DNA of 64,000 bases, taken from positions 1 to 64,000 of the forward strand of contig NZ_RDQF01000005.1 in the NCBI RefSeq assembly GCF_004114425.1. The letters are read 5' to 3'. Made by a program: the position numbers and the translations under genes. Below the pieces are notes generated by a model that searched no databases, had not been told where the DNA came from, and saw only the letters and a program-made list of their open reading frames with translations. The stretch is from Bradyrhizobium vignae (GTDB lineage Bacteria; Pseudomonadota; Alphaproteobacteria; Rhizobiales; Xanthobacteraceae). The first letter of the stretch is position 1. Each line of letters opens with the position of its first letter. Shown in pieces: positions 35,724-44,070 of the stretch.

Positions 35724-36941
35724 CTACGATCCCGGCGCGGCCCGCGAATGCACGTGCTCGGGCCGCACGCCGAGCGCAATCAGGCGCGCCGGAATGCCCT
35801 GAAGCCACGGCAGCGCGGTGATGAGGCGCACGATCAGCGGCACCTTCAGCGGCTGGTCGCCGCCCTGTAAGGCGCCGCGGATGATGTTGTTCTGCACGAT
35901 CACCTGCATTGCTTGCGTCATCTTCACTGGAAACTCGCGGCGACGCCTGACGGCATCGAGCTCGTTCTCCGAGGGACAACCGTGCTCCAGCTTGTCCGCC
36001 AGCAGGTTGGCGGTCGCGACCGCGTCCTGCACGGCGAGATTGACGCCGACGCCGCCGACCGGCGACATCGCATGCGCGGCATCGCCGATGCACAGCAGGC
36101 CCGGCTGCGTCCAGCGCGTCAGTCGGTTGATCGCGACGGTGAGCAGCTTGATGTCGTCGAAGCTCTTCACCTCGGCGATGCCGGACCTGAGGATCGGCGC
36201 CATGCGCACGACATCGTCGAGCAGCGCCGATAGTCCCCTCGCCTTGACTGCCTCATACTGTCCTTTTGCGATGACATAGGCGCATTGCCAGTAATCGCCG
36301 CGGTCGAAGGTGACCATCATCTTGCCAGGCTCGATCCGCGCGAAGAGGCTTTCAGTCTCCTCGGGCCTGCGGCCGGCGCGGAACCAAAGCACGTCCATCG
36401 GCGCGCCGATCTCCTCGACCGCAAGGCCGGCGCGCTCGCGCACCATCGAATGGCGGCCGTCGCAGGCAACGGTGAGATCGGCCTCGATGTCGATGAAGCC
36501 GTCAGGCGTCCTCGCCCGCACGCCGGCGACCGTCTCGCCGCGACGGATCAGATCCACCGCCTCCGTGCTCATCATCACCTTGAGCTGCGCAAAGCGCCGG
36601 CCGGCCTCGCGCAGGAAATTCAGGAAATCCCATTGCGGCATGAAGGCAATGAAGGGATATTTGGTATGGAGCCGGCCAAGATCGGCGATGCGCACCGGCG
36701 TGCCGCCGAACAGGCCGTCCATCTTCTGCAGACGCTGATGCGGCAGCTTCAGGAAGCCGTCGATCAGCCCGAGTTCGTCCATCACCTGAAGCGTCGAGGG
36801 ATGCACGGTGTCGCCGCGGAAGTCGCGGAAGAAATCCGCATGCTTCTCCAGCACCACGACATCGATGCCGGCCCGTCCCAGGAGATAGCCGAGCATCATG
36901 CCGGCCGGGCCGCCGCCGACGATGCAGCAGCGGACCTTCAT
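35724..36941 (-). CDS. FAD-dependent aromatic-type monooxygenase (UbiH/PHBH-like)
   Basis: A 405-residue class A flavin monooxygenase. It has the N-terminal GxGxxG motif CCIVGGGPAGMMLGYLLGRAG, the DG motif region TVACDGRHSMVRERAG, and the second FAD-ribityl motif LLCIGDAAHAMSPVGGVGVNLA. Such enzymes hydroxylate aromatic or quinone substrates with NAD(P)H and oxygen. The ligand cannot be predicted, and no aromatic-catabolism genes are adjacent. The start at 36941 begins directly with the Rossmann strand. Confidence 0.9.
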   Translation of the reverse strand: MKVRCCIVGGGPAGMMLGYLLGRAGIDVVVLEKHADFFRDFRGDTVHPSTLQVMDELGLIDGFLKLPHQRLQKMDGLFGGTPVRIADLGRLHTKYPFIAFMPQWDFLNFLREAGRRFAQLKVMMSTEAVDLIRRGETVAGVRARTPDGFIDIEADLTVACDGRHSMVRERAGLAVEEIGAPMDVLWFRAGRRPEETESLFARIEPGKMMVTFDRGDYWQCAYVIAKGQYEAVKARGLSALLDDVVRMAPILRSGIAEVKSFDDIKLLTVAINRLTRWTQPGLLCIGDAAHAMSPVGGVGVNLAVQDAVATANLLADKLEHGCPSENELDAVRRRREFPVKMTQAMQVIVQNNIIRGALQGGDQPLKVPLIVRLITALPWLQGIPARLIALGVRPEHVHSRAAPGS

Positions 36942-37145
36942 GGTCCGGCTTTGTTGTTGCTCGGATATCATTGCCGCCGCGATCCGCGCCGTGAGCATCG
37001 ATCAAGCTATGCCGGACGATACTAGCGCGATTCAGGCCGAAGGCAGTCTCAATTTGCAGGGAAAAGCGCACCGCGGTTTCCAGCGGCAAACAAGCGCCCG
37101 ACAAAAGGCCCGCAGAACGCGGGCCTTGTGTGAAACGGGGCCAGA

Positions 37146-37574
37146 CTATTTCTGGTCCTCGTTGCTGGTCCCGGTGCCCGGACTGCCGATCGGCAACCCG
37201 TTGGGGGCGTGACCGACGCCCATGTTTCGCTCGGCTTGCGCTGCTGCCGGCGTCTTGGCGTTCGCGGTCGGGGGCTGAACATTCGGATTGGGTCGGCCGA
37301 TGTTGGTGTTGACGTTGGCTCCCGTGGTGGTGTCATGCGTTCCCATCCCGGAGGGAGCCGACGGCCCGAAGTTGGCGCTGCTGGACGACGAGCCCACTCC
37401 GACACCTGAGTTGGCCGCAGCCCCCGAGCTGGCGCCACCGGTCCCCGTGCCGGCGCCGGCCGCTCCACCTGCACCTGCACCACCGCCGCCCCCAGCACCA
37501 CCGCCGCCTTGGGCAAAGGCCGCCGTCGAAAGTGCGGCACAAGCGATGGTCACGAGAATGGATCTGCGGATCAT
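37146..37574 (-). CDS. glycine/alanine/serine-rich exported protein
   Basis: A 142-residue protein with a signal peptide (RRSILVTIACAALSTAAFAQ) followed by a low-complexity stretch of about 45 residues made almost entirely of Gly, Ala, Ser and Thr. After that comes an Asn/Pro/Thr-rich tail with a conserved-looking NMGVGHAPNGLPIGSPGTGT near the C-terminus. The mature part should be unfolded. From memory such small low-complexity exported proteins are frequent in Bradyrhizobium, but their role is unknown. It lies between the monooxygenase and another small exported protein. Confidence 0.6.
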   Translation of the reverse strand: MIRRSILVTIACAALSTAAFAQGGGGAGGGGGAGAGGAAGAGTGTGGASSGAAANSGVGVGSSSSSANFGPSAPSGMGTHDTTTGANVNTNIGRPNPNVQPPTANAKTPAAAQAERNMGVGHAPNGLPIGSPGTGTSNEDQK

Positions 37575-37653
37575 GGATCGTCTCCCTGGTTTGACAGACA
37601 ATCCAGGGACCAAAGGAGTTGTTCCTTCCGCTGGGAAGCGATGTTCGCTCGTC

Positions 37654-37869
37654 TCAGGGCTTTGACGACTTCCGTTCCCATGGGCGCTTGCCATCGGCAT
37701 CGCGATCCCATGGTCGAGTGATCGGAGCTAGCCTCTCATCTTCGGCGGCTTTCGAACGGTCTGCTTGGACTCGCTCGCGGTCGGTCAGTGGTGGCGGTGC
37801 GGGGACTGGAGTGGTCTGGGCCAGAACCGGAAGCGTCGTAAGGAACGTGACGATGATGAATTTTATCAT
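37654..37869 (-). CDS. small exported protein, charged and proline-rich
   Basis: A 71-residue protein with a signal peptide (MIKFIIVTFLTTLPVLAQ) and a short mature part (TTPVPAPPPLTDRERVQADR, then RPWDRDADGKRPWERKSSKP). The mature part has two RPWxR motifs about 11 residues apart. A GTG at 37890 could extend the N-terminus by seven residues. The function is unknown. The size and composition match many periplasmic small proteins of Bradyrhizobium-like bacteria. Confidence 0.5.
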   Translation of the reverse strand: MIKFIIVTFLTTLPVLAQTTPVPAPPPLTDRERVQADRSKAAEDERLAPITRPWDRDADGKRPWERKSSKP

Positions 37870-37962
37870 CCCCTGCTCTAGCACTTTCACCTTGGCTTGT
37901 CCGATGTAAGTTCGTCCACGTCGTAAGGTGATCCCATCACAATCCTCCGGCCGAACAGCGTA

Positions 37963-39471
37963 TCAATTATTACTCCGGTTCGCGCTCCGAAACGTCTTGA
38001 TCTCCGAGACGCTGCCGTCGCGATAGGTCAGCTCCACCGAGACGGACTGCGTGCTTGGTGCGAGCTTCACGTAGAGCGGCATGCCGGCGGTAATTGCGCT
38101 GGGGTCGCGCATGTCGCAAGGCGGCATCTTCAGCACCTGGTTGGGCACGGCGGTGTCGATGCCGATGCGCACCTCGCGGATGGCGCAGCGGTGCGACACG
38201 AGGTGCGTGTAGTAGACCAATAGGCCGTTGAACACGCGGAACGACAGCCAGCTGGTCGACGTCATGTCGAGGATCTTGCGCTGGTCGCGGATCAGTGCGG
38301 CCTCGGGATCGAACTTGATCGGGAACGGTCCCTGCGTCTCGCCGGACTGATCGACATAGCGGACCTCGATGGTGCCGGCCTGCGCATCCGGCGGCAGCTC
38401 GATCGACGGGTTCGGCATCCGCTTGCGCGTGCGCGGATCGAGCGTGTCGATGAAGCCGGTTTCGCGGAAATCGCCTTTGCCGGCCATGCGCCAGGAAATG
38501 CCGAGCGTCGGATCGGCGAAGGAGAACGTAATGCTCCAGCCGCCATCGTGCCGCGAGAAGCTCGCGATCGGCGCGTTGATCGTCTCTTCCTTCGGGATCT
38601 GCGGCACCGACACCGGCGGCAGCGCCGTGAGCTTCTGCGGCGGCTCGGCCGGCCGCGCCGTGGTATCCTTCGCCATGCCGCTGAGGAAGACGTCGTCGAC
38701 CATCTGGTCGAAATAGACCGGCACCTGCCTGTGCTTGACGGTGTCGGCCATCTCGCTGACCAGACGGCGCGTGCGCTGCGCCACCTGCACGAGGTTCTCG
38801 CCGGGCTGGAGCAGCTCCTTGGCGAAAGTGCGCGTGAACACCGAATTGGGATTGGTGTCGTCATTGGACAGACGATCGAGCGCGGTCTGGCGAGGTCCTG
38901 CCGAAAACACCGAGAACACGCCTTCCGGCAGCTGCGTCATCGGCGCTAGCCCGCCGCCGCCGGCGACCGCGCGGGTGCCCTTGCGTTCGAACGGGTTGTT
39001 GCGGCAGGCATCGAACACCAGGATCGAGGTCCGCGCCTTCTTGTTCTGCAGGCGCTCGACGATGCGGTCGGCCAGGATGGAAGCATCGCGCACCAGCTCC
39101 TCCTGTCCTTCCGTCGCCGCGGGCACGTCGGTCGGCAGCAGATAGTTCTGGCCGGCGATCTCGAAGCCATGACCGGCATAGAAGAAGAACGCGGTGTCGC
39201 CGGGCTCGACCGCCTTGTCGAACGCGAGCAACGTCTCGGAAAATTGCTGCCGGTTCTGGTTCTCGGCGACCATCACCGAAAAGCCGAGCTGCTTCAGCGT
39301 ATCACCCATGGTGCGGGCGTCGTTGACCGCCTTGAGCAGCTTCGGCACGTTCTTGTAGTCGTTGTTACCGACGACCAGCGCGACGCGCTTCTCGGCTTGG
39401 GCGGGAGCTGCGCCCACCAGCAACGCAGCCAGGCCGAGAGCCAAAGCCGCCTTGGACAACATACATGTCAT
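37963..39471 (-). CDS. exported caspase-like protein (peptidase C14 domain)
   Basis: A 502-residue protein with a signal peptide (residues 1-25, ending AQA) and an N-terminal caspase-fold domain (about residues 26-255). The catalytic His is in FFFYAGHGFE, and the catalytic Cys is in LVFDACRNNPF. The C-terminal part (residues about 300-500) has no known catalytic motif. It contains repeated beta-type segments (GWSITFSFADPTLGISWRMA, then GTIEVRYVDQSGETQGPFPI), and may bind a partner or ligand. Bacterial orthocaspases cleave after Arg or Lys. Export signals put this one in the periplasm. No obvious substrate gene is adjacent. Confidence 0.88.
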   Translation of the reverse strand: MTCMLSKAALALGLAALLVGAAPAQAEKRVALVVGNNDYKNVPKLLKAVNDARTMGDTLKQLGFSVMVAENQNRQQFSETLLAFDKAVEPGDTAFFFYAGHGFEIAGQNYLLPTDVPAATEGQEELVRDASILADRIVERLQNKKARTSILVFDACRNNPFERKGTRAVAGGGGLAPMTQLPEGVFSVFSAGPRQTALDRLSNDDTNPNSVFTRTFAKELLQPGENLVQVAQRTRRLVSEMADTVKHRQVPVYFDQMVDDVFLSGMAKDTTARPAEPPQKLTALPPVSVPQIPKEETINAPIASFSRHDGGWSITFSFADPTLGISWRMAGKGDFRETGFIDTLDPRTRKRMPNPSIELPPDAQAGTIEVRYVDQSGETQGPFPIKFDPEAALIRDQRKILDMTSTSWLSFRVFNGLLVYYTHLVSHRCAIREVRIGIDTAVPNQVLKMPPCDMRDPSAITAGMPLYVKLAPSTQSVSVELTYRDGSVSEIKTFRSANRSNN

Positions 39472-39589
39472 GTGAAGTTCCCGCCCCCGCATCCCTGGCC
39501 AAAATGCTCAATACATAGTGCGCAAACTGGGCAGATCGGTTCAAGCGCCTATCATCACGGGCGACGTGATCCATCATCGGCCAGAACCG

Positions 39590-40555
39590 TCAGGCACGGT
39601 CGCGTACCCCACTTGGGCTATCGCCGAACCGATTCCGGAACAATCGATTGAAATGCGAGACATTCGAGAATCCAACCTGAGCCGCAATCTCGGACACAGG
39701 CCGGTCCGGGAATTTTGTGACGAGCGCAAACGCCCGCTTCAACCTCAATTCGTTCACGCGTGCGGTAAATGATGCCCCCGACTTCTCCAACAGTTCCTGC
39801 AGATAGCGCGCCGAGATGTGTTGACGATCGGCAACACCTGCCAGCGACAATCCGGGATCCGTAAAGGATTTTCCGATGAAATCGATGGCAGCGGCCAAAC
39901 GTGCCGCCGCGACCGCGCCCCTTGCCTGCTGTCGCGTATCGCGGTTGGCGCCGATCATCAGCGCAGCGAAATCGTGAATGTGATTGACAACCGTTTGCTG
40001 CAGCGCGGTCTGCTCAAGACCAGGCGCATTCTGAACGAGATCAAGGTACCCGAGAAGCAGCCGCAGCGCCGGATCGTTGTGCGCAATTGGCCGCATGACC
40101 GCGCCGTCCAAATCGTGTGTCCGGAGGGCCAGAGCGGCGCGCGGAAACAACAAATGGAGATGTCTTGTGCCGCACAGCAGGGCAGCTTCGCCCGGGCGGA
40201 CGAACGCCGCATTACCCGGTCCAAGCTCCAATTCGGCACCGCGCTGGGATACGGATGCAGCTTGCCCAAGATTGATGAATAACCCAATCCAGTCCCCACC
40301 GTCGGCAGCCAACGCGCGCGTGCGATCGAGGCGCGCCGCGGAGCCATCGCAGGACGCGAGGCGCACACCCGGGAGGTTTTGAAGCACGGCCTCCGCCCTG
40401 AACGGAACGTCGTTCGACAAGGGTTCGATATCTACACGTACCAGCGTCCTTCCGAACTCCTCACGCCATCGGGCGAGCCTTTCTCGCTCGGGCAAGTCAT
40501 CGGTGCTGAAGCGTCGGGGTGCAAATTCGCTGGCACAAGCCATGGGACGGTGCAT
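39590..40555 (-). CDS. AraC-family transcriptional regulator
   Basis: A 321-residue regulator. The N-terminal region (about residues 20-200) matches the AraC_binding_2 type sensor seen in regulators such as FeaR (FSTDDLPERERLARWREEFG). The C-terminal HTH_18 domain (about residues 220-320) has two helix-turn-helix units, with the second in RPVSEIAAQVGFSNVSHFNRLFRNRFGDSP. It may start at the ATG at 40555 or at 40543. It is divergent from the autotransporter-like gene and might regulate it, but this is only positional. Confidence 0.9.
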   Translation of the reverse strand: MHRPMACASEFAPRRFSTDDLPERERLARWREEFGRTLVRVDIEPLSNDVPFRAEAVLQNLPGVRLASCDGSAARLDRTRALAADGGDWIGLFINLGQAASVSQRGAELELGPGNAAFVRPGEAALLCGTRHLHLLFPRAALALRTHDLDGAVMRPIAHNDPALRLLLGYLDLVQNAPGLEQTALQQTVVNHIHDFAALMIGANRDTRQQARGAVAAARLAAAIDFIGKSFTDPGLSLAGVADRQHISARYLQELLEKSGASFTARVNELRLKRAFALVTKFPDRPVSEIAAQVGFSNVSHFNRLFRNRFGDSPSGVRDRA

Positions 40556-40851
40556 TCCAATGAGCTTTGGAAGCTAGCGATTCACGCAAAGATTGCAAGA
40601 TTCGGACTGGTTCCTCACTTCGTAAAAAGCAAAGATCCCACTCGCCTAACATCAAGAATGAGCGCGGATCAATCAACAGGCCTGCGTCATGCTGACGCGC
40701 TGTCGCGCAAATCGCAAAGCCTCACTCGTCTTATGTAAACCCATCCGACAACGCTGTTGCCTGCCGACGACAGAAGATCGGCGATCGTTGTGCAAGATTA
40801 CGCACGACAAGCCGTTTCAGAGGTTACATCCTCGGCTTCTGGAGATTCGAA
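40556..40851. other. intergenic region between AraC gene and autotransporter-like gene
   Basis: About 295 bp, less G+C-rich than the surroundings. The ribosome-binding site TGGAG lies 7 bases before the ATG at 40852. No clear promoter or operator can be named. It is expected to contain the promoters of the two divergent genes. Confidence 0.4.
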
Positions 40852-41961
40852 ATGATATCCCAACAAAGCCTCACCAGCCGTTCATTGAAGAATTGGGGTC
40901 CGCTGCTCGCCGTCGCCGCCTGCATGTTGGCGCCGAAACCGGCCCATGCGATCCATGCCGTCTGTTCTTTCGTAAACGGCAGCGAACAGCAAGTTCTGAT
41001 CGTGCAGGACGACGACTGCTCCAATCCCTTCGACCCGTTCTTCGCCGGCCCCCTGCTTTTCGGTGACAGTATTCATGCTGCGCAGGACATGACCGTGGAC
41101 GGCACCACGACAACGGGCACGACCAACGTCAACGGCAATTCGACCTTTGCCACCGGCACGACGGCTACATTCAATGGAAATGCTGTCTTCAACGGAGGGG
41201 TGACCTTTGCGGGCTCCCAGAACTTTTCGGGCATCAACAACACCGGAAACATTTCTACCGACACGTTGAGCACGACAGGCAATGCCACGATCGGAGGCAC
41301 CCTCAACGTGGCGGGTCTCGCGACGTTCAATGGCATTACCAACACAGGCAATCTGACAACCGACACATTGACGGCAAATACCTCGGTCAACACGCCTCTG
41401 ATCAACGCAACCAACGCCAACGTGACGACGGCTACGATCACGACTGCTAACGTGACCACTGCCAATGTCACTACGGCGAATATGACCACGGCGAACGTCA
41501 CGACGGCGAACATCGGCACGGCCAACATCACGACAGCGCTGCAGGTGTCACCCGGCGCCTCGGTCAACATGGGCGCCAACAGAATTCAGAACGTTGCCGC
41601 CCCGCTGGCAGGAACGGATGCTGCAAACAAGAGCTATGTTGATGCCAGCCTCTCGGCACTGGGAGGACAGTTCGACCAGGCGCTTGCGGGGGTAAATAGC
41701 AGGATCGACGAAATTTCAAATCGGACCACTAAAGCGACGGCCGGCGTCGCCATGGCAATGGCCATGGCAGGCGTGCCAACGGTGCTCCCAAGCGAGCGCG
41801 TGGCGTTCACGATGAACTATGGCAACTTCCAGGGACAAAACGGTCTGGCACTCAACGGCGCGGTCCGTCTCAATGATAATCTGCAGTTCACAGGCGGCGT
41901 GGGCTACTCGACCAATCAGAACCTCGTTGGCGCGCGCGCAGGCCTGCGCGTCGGATGGTAG
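40852..41961 (+). CDS. small trimeric-autotransporter-like surface protein with pentapeptide-repeat stalk
   Basis: A 369-residue exported protein. A signal peptide (about residues 1-33, ending KPAHA) precedes a Thr/Asn/Gly-rich passenger. Residues about 85-185 are irregular NGNSTF/GTTATFNGN-type strands. Residues 189-228 are eight tandem pentapeptides of the form A-N-V/I/M-T-T. Then comes a neck-like segment, MGANRIQNVAAPLAGTDAAN, followed by KSYVDASL, similar to phage tail fibres and TAA connectors. The last 75 or so residues (AMAMAMAGVPTVLPSERVAF and TGGVGYSTNQNLVGARAGLR) form a YadA-type membrane anchor ending in Trp. This predicts a trimer anchored in the outer membrane. Adhesion is the likely role. 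Confidence 0.75.
   Translation: MISQQSLTSRSLKNWGPLLAVAACMLAPKPAHAIHAVCSFVNGSEQQVLIVQDDDCSNPFDPFFAGPLLFGDSIHAAQDMTVDGTTTTGTTNVNGNSTFATGTTATFNGNAVFNGGVTFAGSQNFSGINNTGNISTDTLSTTGNATIGGTLNVAGLATFNGITNTGNLTTDTLTANTSVNTPLINATNANVTTATITTANVTTANVTTANMTTANVTTANIGTANITTALQVSPGASVNMGANRIQNVAAPLAGTDAANKSYVDASLSALGGQFDQALAGVNSRIDEISNRTTKATAGVAMAMAMAGVPTVLPSERVAFTMNYGNFQGQNGLALNGAVRLNDNLQFTGGVGYSTNQNLVGARAGLRVGW
41416..41535 (+). repeat. eight tandem 15-bp repeats encoding A-N-[V/I/M]-T-T pentapeptides
   Basis: Eight in-frame 15-bp units. The second reads A-T-I-T-T and the seventh A-N-I-G-T; the rest keep A-N-x-T-T. Codons differ between units, mostly silently, so the array is old and under selection rather than freshly expanded. 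The A-N-L/V-x-x pattern equals the pentapeptide-repeat consensus, which forms a four-sided beta helix. Confidence 0.8.
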
Positions 41962-42669
41962 GTGTCATGCTGCGCCCCCCCGCTTTATGCCGCCTTCATC
42001 CTGGCGCTGTGTGTCATGGTCCTCCGCCCAACCAGCGCTTCGTCGCAGACCAGCATTCCTTCCCAGAACTCGTCGGGCGGTGCAGCTCCTGGCGCCACCC
42101 CAACCGAAAGAGCCCCCGCGGCGCCGGCACGAACCAAGGTCCATGTGCCGGTCGACCAAGCTCTGCTGTTGGTGCGTTCAACATTGCTGACGCTCAACGA
42201 TGCCAACCAGTCCGGAAACTACACGGTCCTGCGGGATCTCGCCTCACGAGAGTTCCAGATTAGAAACACATCCGCCGATCTTGCGCTCGTTTTCGCAGAC
42301 ATGAGAAGGAGCAATCTCAGCTTATTTAGTGTGATGCTGTTGTCACCTCAGCTTTCTGGCACTCCCGACATAGACGCCGACGGGCACCTTCGCATCTCCG
42401 GCTACGTTCCAACGAGTCCGCAGCAGGTGAAGTTCGATCTCGTGTTTGAAGCCTCTTCTCGCCAGTGGAAATTGTTGAGCCTCAACATCGCGACCGCGCC
42501 CGTCCAGGCTTCATCGGCCGCTCGAGAGCAGCAAAGAAGCGAACCCAAGAAGCAGATGCAGAGTGCAAAGGTCCTGCCGAAAGCTCCGCCCGCGAAAGGA
42601 GCTCCGGTAAGATTGGAGGCCGCTCAGAGCCCAGCGCCCCAGCCGGAGGAAGCTTCCAATCGGGAGTGA
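41962..42669 (+). CDS. exported protein of unknown function downstream of the autotransporter-like gene
   Basis: A protein of about 235 residues. A hydrophobic N-terminal segment (LYAAFILALCVMVLRP) acts as signal or anchor, followed by a Pro/Ser/Ala-rich linker. A folded part (about residues 70-180) runs from VDQALLLVRSTLLTLNDANQ to FEASSRQWKLLSLNI and resembles a small NTF2-like or cone-shaped domain. The tail is Lys/Pro/Ala-rich. The GTG at 41962 directly abuts the upstream stop codon. The alternative ATG at 41967 is in another frame separated by a run of seven C (41975-41981). It is probably co-transcribed with the surface protein and may assist it. I do not recognise the family. Confidence 0.6.
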   Translation: MSCCAPPLYAAFILALCVMVLRPTSASSQTSIPSQNSSGGAAPGATPTERAPAAPARTKVHVPVDQALLLVRSTLLTLNDANQSGNYTVLRDLASREFQIRNTSADLALVFADMRRSNLSLFSVMLLSPQLSGTPDIDADGHLRISGYVPTSPQQVKFDLVFEASSRQWKLLSLNIATAPVQASSAAREQQRSEPKKQMQSAKVLPKAPPAKGAPVRLEAAQSPAPQPEEASNRE

Positions 42670-42797
42670 AATGCACAGGCGGCTTGGCCTGCCTTACCGA
42701 CTCCGTCTCGGGCGTCGCTGTCCATCCGCCAGCCCGCCTATGGAATAATTGGGGTGAATCTGCTCCTCTGGTCAGGTCATCCGAAGGGGAGTCTTCC

Positions 42798-43772
42798 GTG
42801 TATTGGTGTACGAACGAGGTGGAGCCGCAGGACCGCTTCGACTATTGGCGCGAGGTGCGCGCCAAGGGCCTGTTCGGCGTCACCGCCGAGCTCGAACCCG
42901 AACGGCGCGCGGACTTCTTCGGCGAATTCTCGCTGCGCCAGCTTGGCGGCGCCGGCCTCGTCGAGCTGAAGGCTTCGCCCTACGCGGTCGAGCGCAGTGC
43001 GTCCGACATCGCCAACGCCCCGGGTGACGCGATTTGCGTCTACCAGCAGCTCGGCAGTGGCGGCTGGTTCGGCGGCATGCGCACAAGCGACTTTTCGATC
43101 GCGAGCGGCAGCTTCGCCACCAGCCATACCGACCTGCCCTACCGCACCGCGCCGCTGGGCGCCGGCGGCTTCCATCTCCGGATCCTGAAGATCCCGATGA
43201 GCAGCATCCCGGCGCAGGACAAGCGCATGCGCGAGCTGTCGCCCCGCACCTTCAACGATGCAGCCCTGGCGCCCCTGCTCGCTACCTGCCTTGCCGATCT
43301 CGGCGAGGCCGGCGCGGATGATGCCGCCGCCGATGCGGCCTCCGTGGTCCAGACCTCCTTGGTTCAAGCTTTGGCCCATCTGGCGCTGATCGAACGCGGC
43401 ATCGTGCGGCCCGGCAGCCGGCGCGGACAGGCCGCGCTGCGGACCGCCCGCCTCTCACAGGCCCGGCGGCTGATCGCACGCCGTCTGCAAGACCCTCATC
43501 TCGCGCCGACCATGGTGGCCGACCTGCTCGGCATCTCCGTGCGTCATCTCCACATGCTGTTCGAGACGGCGGAGAAGAGCTTCTCGCAGACCGTGACCGA
43601 CGAGCGTCTGAAACAGAGCCGCCGCCTGCTGCGCGACACGCCGGAACGGCTGATCGCCGACATCGCGAGCGCCTGCGGCTTCGAGAGCCTGGCGACCTAT
43701 TACCGGGTGTTCAACGCCGCCTATGGCATGGCTCCCGGCGACTTCCGGGCCAAGGCTTCGGACGGGCATTAA
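42798..43772 (+). CDS. AraC-family transcriptional regulator
   Basis: A 324-residue regulator starting at a GTG preceded by AAGGGGAG seven bases upstream. The N-terminal sensor region (VEPQDRFDYWREVRAKGLFG) is of the AraC_binding_2 type. The C-terminal HTH_18 domain has LQDPHLAPTMVADLLGISVR and, for the second helix-turn-helix, ERLIADIASACGFESLATYY, ending FRVFNAAYGMAPGDFRAK-like. A longer open frame begins at 42465, but it overlaps the preceding gene and has non-coding character. This is the second AraC-type regulator around the autotransporter-like locus. Confidence 0.9.
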   Translation: MYWCTNEVEPQDRFDYWREVRAKGLFGVTAELEPERRADFFGEFSLRQLGGAGLVELKASPYAVERSASDIANAPGDAICVYQQLGSGGWFGGMRTSDFSIASGSFATSHTDLPYRTAPLGAGGFHLRILKIPMSSIPAQDKRMRELSPRTFNDAALAPLLATCLADLGEAGADDAAADAASVVQTSLVQALAHLALIERGIVRPGSRRGQAALRTARLSQARRLIARRLQDPHLAPTMVADLLGISVRHLHMLFETAEKSFSQTVTDERLKQSRRLLRDTPERLIADIASACGFESLATYYRVFNAAYGMAPGDFRAKASDGH

Positions 43773-43883
43773 CCCTCGTCTTGGCGGTTCCGGCCGGACC
43801 GCTGGAGGAGCGGAAAACCCAAGCCGCGCCCGCAATTTGGGCAAAAACCTCAGGTTTTTTAGGGCCTTCCCGCGTCCGCTCCA

Positions 43884-43911
43884 TTGACTTTGGCCAATTC
43901 CTCCCTATGTT
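43884..43911 (+). promoter_or_regulatory. sigma-70-like promoter candidate for the RNA helicase gene
   Basis: TTGACT (43884-43889) and TATGTT (43906-43911) are separated by 16 bp. The start codon lies 160 bp downstream, so the transcript would have a long 5' leader, as is common for cold-inducible DEAD-box helicase genes. No experimental or comparative support is available to me. Confidence 0.4.
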
Positions 43912-44070
43912 CCGGGGCGACGCGGCTCAGATCGAAGAGCGATTCCTGGGCCTTGCGCTTTGTCCGCGTGAGTCAGCACCCCCAGCTTCTTTGAGAGCGC
44001 GCCGTTTCGGGGTGGAACGCGACAGCCTTATTACCCTCGATTCCGAACGGCGGTTTCGACCAGAGGCTCA

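Noticed and set aside
37654-37890. The GTG start at 37890 for the small exported protein
   Set aside because: It would put seven polar residues before the signal peptide. I prefer the ATG at 37869, though this is not certain.
42465-42797. A longer N-terminal start for the second AraC-type regulator
   Set aside because: It would overlap the upstream gene by 200 bp in another frame and lacks family similarity. A ribosome-binding site marks the GTG at 42798.
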